DNA of 7,750 nucleotides, taken from positions 1 to 7,750 of the forward strand of contig CAZLZO010000051.1 in assembly GCA_964564025.1 (NCBI GenBank). The letters are read 5' to 3'. Position 1 is the first letter of the stretch; every line of letters begins with the position of its first letter. Below, piece after piece: positions 1-4,925 of this stretch. The notes under the pieces are model-generated. The model was not told the DNA's origin. It saw only the letters and a program-made list of their open reading frames with translations, and did no database searches. The stretch comes from DRYM01 sp964564025. GTDB taxonomy: Archaea; Thermoproteota; Thermoprotei_A; EX4484-217-1. Made by a program: the position numbers and the translations under genes.

Positions 1-104
1 ATTCTCATAATAGGAACTTCCCTACCAACGCTAAGCAAATAGGCTAGCAGTTTAAGCGGCCCATTAAGCTTTCTTTTAGGCACGGGAATTCTCCTAGCCA
101 ACAT
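1..104 (-). CDS. N-terminal part of an unidentified protein, cut by the window edge
   Basis: An ATG at 104-102 on the minus strand opens 34 codons without a stop and runs off the left edge. The peptide begins MLARRIPVPKRKL and continues with a leucine-rich stretch (GPLKLLAYLLSVG) ending in EVPIMR. It is basic, with no signal peptide. The reading is preferred over the plus strand because the best plus frame has a TAG at 40-42. The G/T-rich codons also match those of the minus-strand gene at 3582-3878. An AT-rich stretch about 21 bases upstream of the ATG could be a TATA box for a short-leader transcript. No family is recognised. It is divergent from the small gene at 200, so the two probably share the 105-199 spacer. 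Confidence 0.5.
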   Translation of the reverse strand, partial: MLARRIPVPKRKLNGPLKLLAYLLSVGREVPIMR

Positions 105-163
105 AACACTCTACACAGAGTAAAACTTAGTCTACACTCAACACTCAGTACAAAAAGCAAACA

Positions 164-172
164 CCTTAAATA
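164..172 (+). promoter_or_regulatory. TATA-like box upstream of the small gene at 200
   Basis: CCTTAAATA sits about 31 bases before the ATG at 200, so transcription would start around 195. This predicts a nearly leaderless message, which fits the lack of any Shine-Dalgarno sequence before that ATG. Read on the other strand it is TATTTAAGG, so it could also serve the divergent gene at 104. Confidence 0.45.
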
Positions 173-199
173 CCCCAAACAACACGAAAACAAACAGAA

Positions 200-331
200 A
201 TGACGAGAAAAACAACACTAATCATAATCGTACTAGAAAACACAACAGAAAAAGAAGAACAACAAATAATAGAACAAATAAAAACACACCCAAAAATAAA
301 AGAAATAAGAAAAATAAACGTACCAATATGA
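200..331 (+). CDS. 43-residue small protein with a beta-alpha-beta pattern
   Basis: The reading frame starts at ATG 200 and ends at TGA 329-331. The peptide has a basic start (MTRK), a hydrophobic strand (TLIIIVLEN), a charged amphipathic helix (TEKEEQQIIEQIKTHP) and a second strand (KIKEIRKINVPI). This pattern resembles half of a ferredoxin-like fold, as in ACT or Lrp/AsnC effector domains, and could work as a dimer or oligomer. That is inference from secondary structure only. Every codon after the second ends in A or C, as in the later part of the hicA operon. A TATA-like box lies about 31 bases upstream and there is no ribosome binding site, so the message is probably leaderless. It converges on hicB with a 19-base gap. 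The A-rich composition means a chance reading frame is possible. Confidence 0.5.
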   Translation: MTRKTTLIIIVLENTTEKEEQQIIEQIKTHPKIKEIRKINVPI

Positions 332-350
332 GTTAAATACTAAACTGCTT

Positions 351-611
351 TTATGATACTATAGCTTTAGCTTTTGCAGGTATCTTTACCTTCACTGTTG
401 CAAGTATTACTTCGCTTATCGGCTCTGGAAGTTCTGCGTCGGGATCTTCTAGGTAGAGTTCTATTGCCTCCTTAACGTTCTTTAAAGCTTCCTCAAAAGT
501 TTTACCTTGAGAAACAACACCTGTCTGAGGTTCCCAAGCAACATACATGTCCTTTTCACGCCACAGGAAAATCTTAACCTCAACCTCCATATCCACAACC
601 CTACTGAACAT
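351..611 (-). CDS. hicB: HicB-family antitoxin, short form without a DNA-binding domain
   Basis: The 86-residue product has the partial RNase H-like fold signature of HicB/UPF0150 proteins: MYVAWEPQTGVVSQGKTFEE followed by an ALKNVKEAIELYLED helix. HicB proteins normally bind and silence the HicA mRNA interferase. After the fold core there are only about 30 residues (ELPEPISEV onward), so the ribbon-helix-helix or HTH domain that many HicB proteins carry at the C-terminus is absent. The start is uncertain. ATG 611 has a GGAGAG only 3 bases upstream, but the TATA box at 629-636 predicts a transcript start near 606, which favours the internal ATG at 590 (MEVEVKIFLW, the usual HicB opening). hicA is not adjacent. 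It lies about 590 bases away on the other strand behind a 151-residue gene. T-rich stretches beyond the stop on this strand (around 318-290) could terminate transcription. Confidence 0.75.
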   Translation of the reverse strand: MFSRVVDMEVEVKIFLWREKDMYVAWEPQTGVVSQGKTFEEALKNVKEAIELYLEDPDAELPEPISEVILATVKVKIPAKAKAIVS

Positions 612-620
612 ATTCTCTCC

Positions 621-742
621 AATAACAATATTTAAAAACGACGTTATTGTTAAACGAATAAATGAAACGATAGGTTTATAATAAAGAATACACGATATTG
701 TAAACGGTGTAGATAACGTCTAGTAAAGCTATAATATCGTTT
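621..742. promoter_or_regulatory. Divergent promoter region with repeated ACGATATT-type sites
   Basis: The hicB-gene752 spacer holds a family of related short words. TAACAATA at 623-630 is mirrored by TATTGTTA at 645-652. ACGTTATTGTTAAACG (641-656) resembles ACGATATTGTAAACG (692-706). AAACGATA occurs at 665-672 and inverted at 735-742. ACGATATT at 692-699 is inverted at 733-740. GACGTTAT at 640-647 is inverted near 713-720. The first inverted pair flanks the hicB TATA box. A second AT-rich element, GTTTATAATAA around 675-685, could drive the rightward genes. The arrangement suggests operator sites for an autoregulator, which is an inference. Confidence 0.45.
629..636 (-). promoter_or_regulatory. 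TATA box of hicB
   Basis: On the minus strand the sequence reads TTTAAATA within a longer TTTTTAAATA run. The predicted transcript start lies about 26 bases downstream, near 606, just inside the longest hicB reading frame. This is the main reason to suspect translation from ATG 590. One arm of an 8-base inverted repeat overlaps the box. Confidence 0.45.
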
Positions 743-751
743 GAAGGAAAC

Positions 752-1207
752 GTGTTAAAAATAGAGGTTGGCGGCAAGGACTTCTTACTTAAAATACTAT
801 ATGATATTGAAAAGAAAACATTAATCGAACTTTCCTCAGACAACATAAGTATCCACTACAAAATCCCTGCAATACCTGAAACCACTAGAACAAGTAAAGA
901 AATTCTAAGACCTATTTATTTAAAGCCAAGTAAGAAAATATCTGATGAATTAATAGCACTACTTAAAACCCATGGCGCTATAAACCCTGAAAAAGCATTA
1001 ACTATAAACTCGATAGTTAAGCTCGTAGAAAAACATAGCGACAAATACCCCTCCCTCACAACAATGCTAAGAGAAAAAGGAGCAGCAGGACTAAGACAAA
1101 GACTAGCACTGCTTCTAGCAGGTCCTCTGAGAAGAAAAGGCCTCGTAGGAATCATACGCGAAGACAACACCGTAAAATACTATGCCAAACCCTTGGTGAA
1201 ATATTGA
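752..1207 (+). CDS. Unidentified 151-residue protein co-transcribed with hicA, possible winged helix
   Basis: The frame starts at GTG 752, preceded by a purine-rich GAAGGAAA. No family is recognised. The first 55 or so residues look beta-rich (MLKIEVGGKDFLLKILYDIE and onward). The remainder is mainly helical: ISDELIALLKTHG, a second helix around SIVKLVEKH, then a basic RQRLALLLAGPLRRKG helix. It ends with a beta-hairpin-like GLVGIIREDNTVKYYAKP. Helix-helix-helix-hairpin is the order of a winged helix, so DNA binding is plausible but not shown. Its stop overlaps the hicA start (TTGA), which implies coupled translation and a role with HicA, perhaps as the operon repressor or an extra antitoxin. 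Codon use shifts within the gene: the first half is ordinary and AT-rich, while the part after about 950 is strongly A/C-rich. Confidence 0.75.
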   Translation: MLKIEVGGKDFLLKILYDIEKKTLIELSSDNISIHYKIPAIPETTRTSKEILRPIYLKPSKKISDELIALLKTHGAINPEKALTINSIVKLVEKHSDKYPSLTTMLREKGAAGLRQRLALLLAGPLRRKGLVGIIREDNTVKYYAKPLVKY

Positions 1208-1455
1208 AACTACCAACAGTCTCGGGAATAGACGTAATTAAAGCGCTTTCAAAAAAGAACTTTAAAATTGTAGGGAGAAAAGGAAGCCACGTGAGACTAA
1301 AGAAAAAACTAAACACCAAAACAATAATAGTCATCGTCCCGCTACATCCAGAACTAAAAAAGGGAACACTAAACGCAATACTCAAAACAGCCAACATAAG
1401 CCGTAAAGAATTCATCAAACTCCTAAAAGACCCCAATGAATTGGTAGCTGGATAA
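1204..1455 (+). CDS. hicA: HicA-family mRNA interferase toxin
   Basis: The 83-residue product matches the HicA (YcfA) double-stranded-RNA-binding-like fold along its length. It opens with KLPTVSGIDVIKALSKKNF, has the catalytic-histidine motif GRKGSHV with H29, the VPLHPELKKGTL segment, and a final NISRKEFIKLL helix. HicA toxins cleave mRNA independently of the ribosome and are neutralised by HicB. The TTG start overlaps the previous stop codon in a TTGA tetranucleotide and has a clear GGTGA ribosome binding site at 1195-1199, 4 bases upstream. All residues expected for activity appear present and the length is normal. The odd point is the missing downstream hicB: the only HicB in the window is divergent and upstream. 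Confidence 0.88.
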   Translation: MKLPTVSGIDVIKALSKKNFKIVGRKGSHVRLKKKLNTKTIIVIVPLHPELKKGTLNAILKTANISRKEFIKLLKDPNELVAG

Positions 1456-1727
1456 CAATTAGAGGACCTAGATGAACAAGTTTACGCTCGAAATTTCTTT
1501 AAATTTAGACTTTCCCGTAAATGCCCCAGCTAATACCACGTTACGGCATGTCTAAATTATTCTAATATGTTCATAATACTATTGTGATATGTTATTGCAT
1601 CATGTTTTATTAAAGCCAATAGTTCCTTAATGCTCACCATCACTTTCTTTTCGGCAAGCATATCTTAGCGCTATTTCCAGTAGTAAAGCATGAATATTTG
1701 GAAAAAATACCCTTACATGGGGGGATA
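1456..1727. other. Intergenic stretch between hicA and the repeat protein
   Basis: I see no convincing gene, tRNA or terminator hairpin in these 272 bases. An AAATTT...AAATTT pair at about 1491-1506 is the only obvious inverted repeat and is weak. TTTTATTAAAG near 1605-1615 and AT-rich words after 1640 are possible promoter elements for the next gene, but none has the clear spacing seen elsewhere. Confidence 0.4.
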
Positions 1728-3137
1728 GTGTCTAAAAAAGCAGTTCTAATACTTGTTCTATCCCTAGCCACGATAGCTGTACTGTACCTTATTATAGTGC
1801 CGTACGTAATCCCCCAAGCACCACAGCCAATAACTGTTGTTAGAGCAGATCCCGATAACGACGGGTTAAGTAATGACGAGGAAATTAAGTACAATACTGA
1901 CCCGCAAGATCCAGATACAGACAATGATGGGCTGAAGGATGGAGAAGAGGTTCACAAGTATGGCACGAGCCCTGTAGACTACGATACAGACACTGATGGG
2001 TTAAGCGATGGAGAAGAAGTATTAACATATAATACTGATCCCAAAAATTTCGACTCCGACGGAGATGGGCTAAAAGATGGAGAAGAAGCTAAAACGTACA
2101 AAACAGACCCCTTAAAAGCTGATAGCGATGAAGATGGATTAAAAGATGGAAAAGAAATAAGCATAGGATCAAATCCCATTTCTCAAGACACAGACAAAGA
2201 TGGTATACCTGACGGTAAAGAAGTAGAGCTAGGCATAGACCCTACTCTTAGCGATACAGATAGAGATAAACTATCTGACAGTGAAGAGTTAGATTTAGGA
2301 ACAGATCCTAAAGAAAAGGATACCGATAAAGATGGGTTATTAGACGGGGATGAGGTTAATAAGTATAAGACGAACCCTGTAGATATCGACACGGATAATG
2401 ATGGATTAAAAGATGGAGAAGAAATAATGAGTTATAAAACTAATCCTCTAAAACCAGATTCTGATGGAGATGGGTTAACAGATAGAGAAGAGATCCATGA
2501 ATACAACACTAATCCTCTAAGTGCTGATACAGACGGAGATAAATTAAGCGATTATTACGAAGTACGTGTCTATAAAACTGATCCATTAGACGGAGATACT
2601 GACAGAGACGGATTAAAAGATGGAGAAGAAATAGAGGTAGATGCCGATCCATTGAACCCAGATACTGATGGAGATGGATATAAAGATGGGGAAGACTTAT
2701 TCCCCACTTTTGACGCACATGTAAAAATAAGTATAGACTATTGGAAAGAGCTAGAATATGCTGATCCTTTCAATGGCCATGGAGACCCATATTTCATCAT
2801 AACACTGTATTTATGGTATGATAATGAATGGCATAAAGCCTATGAGGGAAAAATGACCGATGGAAGCGATGTAAGCGAAGCTGTAGATCTATGCTCATAC
2901 ATTATTGATATACCAGACAATATACGCTATATATACATTACTATAGAAGCATGGGATGGAGACCCTATAGGTGGAGATGATCCTTATGATATAAATAGTA
3001 ACTTAAAGTACACAGCACTGGGCATTAAGTACGATATGTTAGCTGCTTCTATGAAGATCATAGGAGATGGAGGCGCCGACGGTAACGACCCTGACTATAT
3101 TGATGCATATGTAGAAGTATCATTAACTACAATATAG
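1728..3137 (+). CDS. Membrane-anchored or secreted calcium-binding protein with thrombospondin type 3 repeats
   Basis: The start is taken as GTG 1728 (469 residues) because a GGGGGGA ribosome-binding-like run lies just upstream and the peptide then opens as a classic export signal: MSKK, then about 22 hydrophobic residues (AVLILVLSLATIAVLYLIIV). A TTG at 1698 would add ten residues. No signal-peptidase site stands out, so it may stay anchored. Residues 41 to about 326 are thirteen tandem 22-23-residue units of the form DTDxDGLxDGEE....TDP, in which the spaced aspartates bind Ca2+. Residues from about 327 form a separate, probably beta-sandwich domain (VKISIDYW, YFIITLYLWYDNEW, YIYITIEAWDGDP) with several acidic loops. 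It resembles C2-like domains in outline, but this is inference. The protein should be a rigid calcium-dependent stalk with a C-terminal head outside the cell. It has no evident link to the flanking nucleic-acid genes. Confidence 0.85.
   Translation: MSKKAVLILVLSLATIAVLYLIIVPYVIPQAPQPITVVRADPDNDGLSNDEEIKYNTDPQDPDTDNDGLKDGEEVHKYGTSPVDYDTDTDGLSDGEEVLTYNTDPKNFDSDGDGLKDGEEAKTYKTDPLKADSDEDGLKDGKEISIGSNPISQDTDKDGIPDGKEVELGIDPTLSDTDRDKLSDSEELDLGTDPKEKDTDKDGLLDGDEVNKYKTNPVDIDTDNDGLKDGEEIMSYKTNPLKPDSDGDGLTDREEIHEYNTNPLSADTDGDKLSDYYEVRVYKTDPLDGDTDRDGLKDGEEIEVDADPLNPDTDGDGYKDGEDLFPTFDAHVKISIDYWKELEYADPFNGHGDPYFIITLYLWYDNEWHKAYEGKMTDGSDVSEAVDLCSYIIDIPDNIRYIYITIEAWDGDPIGGDDPYDINSNLKYTALGIKYDMLAASMKIIGDGGADGNDPDYIDAYVEVSLTTI
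1848..2705 (+). repeat. Thirteen tandem 66-69-base units encoding type 3 repeats
   Basis: The protein repeats are also visible in the DNA. Variants of GATGGATTAAAAGATGGAGA recur near 1926, 2064, 2134, 2400 and 2610. Units 1, 5, 6, 7 and 12 are 22 residues and the others 23, apart from the shorter last unit. Units 7 and 11 replace the usual glycine with lysine (DRDKLSD, DGDKLSD). Near-identical copies suggest growth by unequal recombination. Confidence 0.85.
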
Positions 3138-3140
3138 CTA

Positions 3141-3146
3141 TTTTTT
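3141..3146 (+). terminator. Poly-T terminator after the repeat protein
   Basis: A run of six T residues starts 3 bases after the stop codon, followed by more T-rich sequence to 3180. Archaeal RNA polymerase terminates at such runs without a hairpin. It lies between two convergent genes. Confidence 0.45.
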
Positions 3147-3182
3147 ACTTTATTATCATATATCAAGGTAAATAGTTTTTCA

Positions 3183-3578
3183 TTATTTCTTATGTTTAAT
3201 AAAAACAGGCACTATGTTCTCGTTTCTAAATACGTTAACATAGTATTGAAGGCTTACCTTAATATCGCCTAAACTGTAAATGTAGAGGATCACAGCATAT
3301 AGTCCAAAACGGCTTCTGTATCTAACGCATTGCCCAACGACCTTGTCTAAATCTATACTTTTCCCAACATATTTTACCTCCAACCCTAATTTACCGTTAA
3401 TAATGAAGTCTACGACGCCTCTCCTACCAGGATAACCTAAATACTTCACATCGTAACCTAGGCTTTTCAAATACACGTACACAACATTATGCAAATCATA
3501 CTCGCAACTAGGAACATTAGGCACAGTAAGCATCTTAAGGTCTCCAATAAGCCTCCTAGCTACCTCTAAAACATCCAT
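3183..3578 (-). CDS. Small PD-(D/E)XK nuclease, Hjc-like
   Basis: The 131-residue product carries the restriction-endonuclease-like core in order. A helix begins with E26 (SCEYDLHNVVYVYLKSLGY), then D57 in GVVDFI, then E67-V-K69 in GLEVKY, and Q83 in the next helix (VVGQCVRYRSRFG). The E, D, ExK, Q layout is that of archaeal Holliday-junction resolvases (Hjc) and related nucleases, but the sequence is not a standard Hjc. A helper or restriction-type nuclease is equally possible. It should cut DNA with Mg2+. ATG 3578 follows the stop of the upstream basic-protein gene by 3 bases, and an AGGTG lies about 10 bases before the start, so the two form an operon. The convergent repeat-protein gene ends 45 bases away. 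Confidence 0.7.
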   Translation of the reverse strand: MDVLEVARRLIGDLKMLTVPNVPSCEYDLHNVVYVYLKSLGYDVKYLGYPGRRGVVDFIINGKLGLEVKYVGKSIDLDKVVGQCVRYRSRFGLYAVILYIYSLGDIKVSLQYYVNVFRNENIVPVFIKHKK

Positions 3579-3581
3579 ACG

Positions 3582-3878
3582 CTAAATAACACCTTTCCTC
3601 TTAGCAAACCCCTCCAAAGAACTAACAGACACCTTCCTCCTAATAAAATCCTCAATCTCAGCCCAAGAAGCAGACTTAGGCAAATTAGCCCTATGCTTCC
3701 TATTCAACCACTCAACAACATCCTCACGCCTAACCTTCCTACTCCTCCTAAGAGCCTCAATAATCCTACCCTTACCCCTAGCAGAAACACCCCTAGAAAC
3801 TCTCCTCCTAGAGCCACCACCCCCACCAATAAGCGCACCAACCAACTCATCAAAAAGACTCTTCCTCCTCCTAGGCAA
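3582..3878 (-). CDS. Basic 98-residue protein with a glycine linker, partner of the downstream nuclease
   Basis: The start is set at TTG 3878 because an excellent GGAGGTG (3890-3884) sits 5 bases upstream and a TATA box lies at the right distance. The longer frame to 3914 is mostly promoter and leader. The peptide begins MPRRRKSLFDELVGALIGGG, has a short glycine run and an arginine-rich linker (SRRRVSRGVSARGKGR). It then has about 60 helical residues (IIEALRRSRKVRREDVVEWL, then SWAEIEDFIRRKV). It is very basic. The C-terminal part could be an HTH-like nucleic-acid-binding module, and the N-terminal helix may dock to a partner. No family is recognised. The tight coupling to the PD-(D/E)XK gene suggests it guides or restrains that nuclease. 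The coding strand is strikingly G-rich and C-poor. Confidence 0.72.
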   Translation of the reverse strand: MPRRRKSLFDELVGALIGGGGGSRRRVSRGVSARGKGRIIEALRRSRKVRREDVVEWLNRKHRANLPKSASWAEIEDFIRRKVSVSSLEGFAKRKGVI

Positions 3879-3920
3879 ACACCCACCTCCCAAAAATAAT
3901 ACACACAACAACAAAGTAAA

Positions 3921-3928
3921 AAATATAA
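3921..3928 (-). promoter_or_regulatory. TATA box of the leftward nuclease operon
   Basis: The minus strand reads TTATATTT. Counting 26 bases from its centre predicts a transcript start near 3898, giving a leader of about 20 bases that contains the GGAGGTG site before TTG 3878. Confidence 0.5.
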
Positions 3929-3970
3929 CTAGAGCATATCGCCCATTCAGAAACGCCGTATTACTTAGTT

Positions 3971-3978
3971 CTTAAAAG
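3971..3978 (+). promoter_or_regulatory. TATA box of the rightward nuclease/TGT-like operon
   Basis: CTTAAAAG lies about 26 bases before a predicted start near 4001. The resulting leader of about 30 bases contains the AGGTGG ribosome binding site at 4019-4024. It is only 42 bases from the leftward TATA box, so one bound regulator could control both operons. Confidence 0.45.
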
Positions 3979-4018
3979 ATTTAATTACTTGCCAGTACTT
4001 AATCTTATTCAGAAGTTT

Positions 4019-4024
4019 AGGTGG
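4019..4024 (+). promoter_or_regulatory. Ribosome binding site that fixes the start at ATG 4031
   Basis: AGGTGG is separated from ATG 4031 by 6 bases. It supports this ATG over the upstream in-frame TTG at 3989, which lies ahead of the predicted transcript start. Confidence 0.65.
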
Positions 4025-4030
4025 TATTTT

Positions 4031-4519
4031 ATGGATAAACTCCCGAGACAGGCGTTACCATTACTAGTATTGTACTTAGACAATCAAAAACCCATAGAAA
4101 GTAAAACCAAGTTCCAAAAAATAATGTTCATGATTGAACATGAAATAGAAGAATTAAATAAATACTTTGATCAAAAACATAGCTGGGAGGCTTATCACTT
4201 TGGTCCTTTTTCTGACTCGCTTCTTGAAGACTTAGAATTACTTAGTGTTTGGGGCTTAATCGATATAAGGGAGGAATATAGTGAAGACGAAGCTATTTTA
4301 AGTGAACACGTAATTTATAAAATTACAGAAAAAGGCAAGGAAATAGTCAAGAAGAAAATATTACCAAAGTTACCTTCAAAAGTGTTAACTAAGATTGCTG
4401 AAATAAAACGTAAATATACAGAAATGCCTATTTTAGCGGTCGTGAAAGAAGTGTATGAAAAATATCCTGTTTTCGCAGAAAAATCAAAAATTAAAGAAAA
4501 AGTTTTGAGGACAAAGTAG
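4031..4519 (+). CDS. YwgA/Panacea-like winged-helix protein, possible antitoxin or regulator
   Basis: The 162-residue product starts MDKLPRQALPLLVLYLDNQK. It contains TKFQKIMFMIEHEIEELNKY (from about residue 26), the diagnostic YHFGPFSDSLLEDLELLSVW (from 55), then GLIDIREEY and YKITEKGKEIVKK. The TK(F/L)QK helix, Y-x-(Y/F)-GPFS turn and late TEKG helix are the hallmarks of YwgA-type proteins. These resemble the DUF4065/SocA 'Panacea' antitoxin domain, found as the neutralising half of many toxin-antitoxin pairs and in phage-linked genes. Placement in that superfamily is by motif. It leads the operon: its stop is one base before the next ATG. It may hold the nuclease inactive, recruit it to a target, or repress the shared promoter region. 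The C-terminal 45 residues (KRKYTEMPILAVVKEVYEKY) look helical and may contact the partner. Confidence 0.65.
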   Translation: MDKLPRQALPLLVLYLDNQKPIESKTKFQKIMFMIEHEIEELNKYFDQKHSWEAYHFGPFSDSLLEDLELLSVWGLIDIREEYSEDEAILSEHVIYKITEKGKEIVKKKILPKLPSKVLTKIAEIKRKYTEMPILAVVKEVYEKYPVFAEKSKIKEKVLRTK

Positions 4520-4520
4520 C

Positions 4521-4925
4521 ATGCCTTCGGAAAGGTATATGAAACCTTTAGTGGATAACCTGATTGAGGCAACTTATGGTAAACCTAGCTATATTATTGA
4601 GGAGTTCCCTGTAGGCTATGGGAGAGCTGATATAGTTTATGTGTTTAAAGATGACCCGTATGTTGTTTCAGTAGAGCTTAAAATTAATAACTGGAAAAGA
4701 GGTTTCTTGCAGGCATTAAGGAACCTAGTCTTCTCAAAATACTCATACCTTGCCCTACAATGGAAAAGAAAACGAAACATCAACATAGAATTGCTGAAAA
4801 AATGCGGTATAGGTTTAATAGCCGTAAACGGCGAAGCACAAGTATTACTAGAACCTACTCCATCAAAGCTATTTGAAATAAATAAAAATAAAATAAAAGA
4901 AATATTGAGGGGAAAGATTGAGTAG
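4521..4925 (+). CDS. Small PD-(D/E)XK nuclease in the TGT-like operon
   Basis: The 134-residue product has E27/E28 in YIIEEFPVGYG, D37 in RADIVYVF, E52-L-K54 in VSVELKINN, and Q64 in FLQALRNLVF. This is the PD-(D/E)XK core, with the glutamine in the following helix as in many restriction-type and phage nucleases. The final third has two more strands (YSYLALQW, IGLIAVNG). It is a bare catalytic domain with no visible target-recognition module, so specificity should come from a partner. ATG 4521 follows the upstream stop by one base, with GAGG at 4507-4510. The gene overlaps the next one by 8 bases. This operon position ties it to both the winged-helix protein and the TGT-like protein. It is a different subfamily from the nuclease at 3183-3578. 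Confidence 0.72.
   Translation: MPSERYMKPLVDNLIEATYGKPSYIIEEFPVGYGRADIVYVFKDDPYVVSVELKINNWKRGFLQALRNLVFSKYSYLALQWKRKRNINIELLKKCGIGLIAVNGEAQVLLEPTPSKLFEINKNKIKEILRGKIE
4907..4912 (+). promoter_or_regulatory. Ribosome binding site fixing the TTG start at 4918
   Basis: GAGGGG lies 5 bases before TTG 4918, inside the end of the nuclease gene. It supports an 8-base overlap and argues against the later ATG at 4948. Confidence 0.6.

Noticed and set aside
1..123. Plus-strand frame with an internal TAG at 40-42, looking like a membrane-protein tail read through a stop
   Set aside because: The minus strand is open over 1-104 from an ATG with protein-like sequence, so the plus frame is more simply its shadow. 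Recoding at TAG has no other support here.
1456..1530. Possible C/D-box guide RNA beginning at AGATGAA near 1470
   Set aside because: No matching box D (CTGA) or D'/C' pair was found at the expected distance.
1848..2705. Tandem repeats considered as a CRISPR or satellite array
   Set aside because: The 66-69-base period lies within one open frame and encodes aspartate-rich calcium-binding units. There are no unique spacers between identical repeats.
1979..2718. Serine- and proline-rich reading frames on the minus strand opposite the repeat protein
   Set aside because: They are antisense shadows of the periodic type 3 repeat codons and have no start signals of their own.
3693..3899. Pro/Thr/Asn-rich plus-strand frame opposite the basic-protein gene
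   Set aside because: Low-complexity shadow created by the A/C-rich strand. The minus gene has a clear promoter and ribosome binding site.
3879..3914. Extension of the basic 98-residue protein to an upstream ATG at 3914
   Set aside because: The extra 12 codons cover the predicted transcript start and the GGAGGTG site. The TTG at 3878 has far better signals.
3989..4030. Upstream TTG start for the YwgA-like gene
   Set aside because: It precedes the predicted transcript start and lacks a ribosome binding site, while ATG 4031 has AGGTGG 6 bases upstream.
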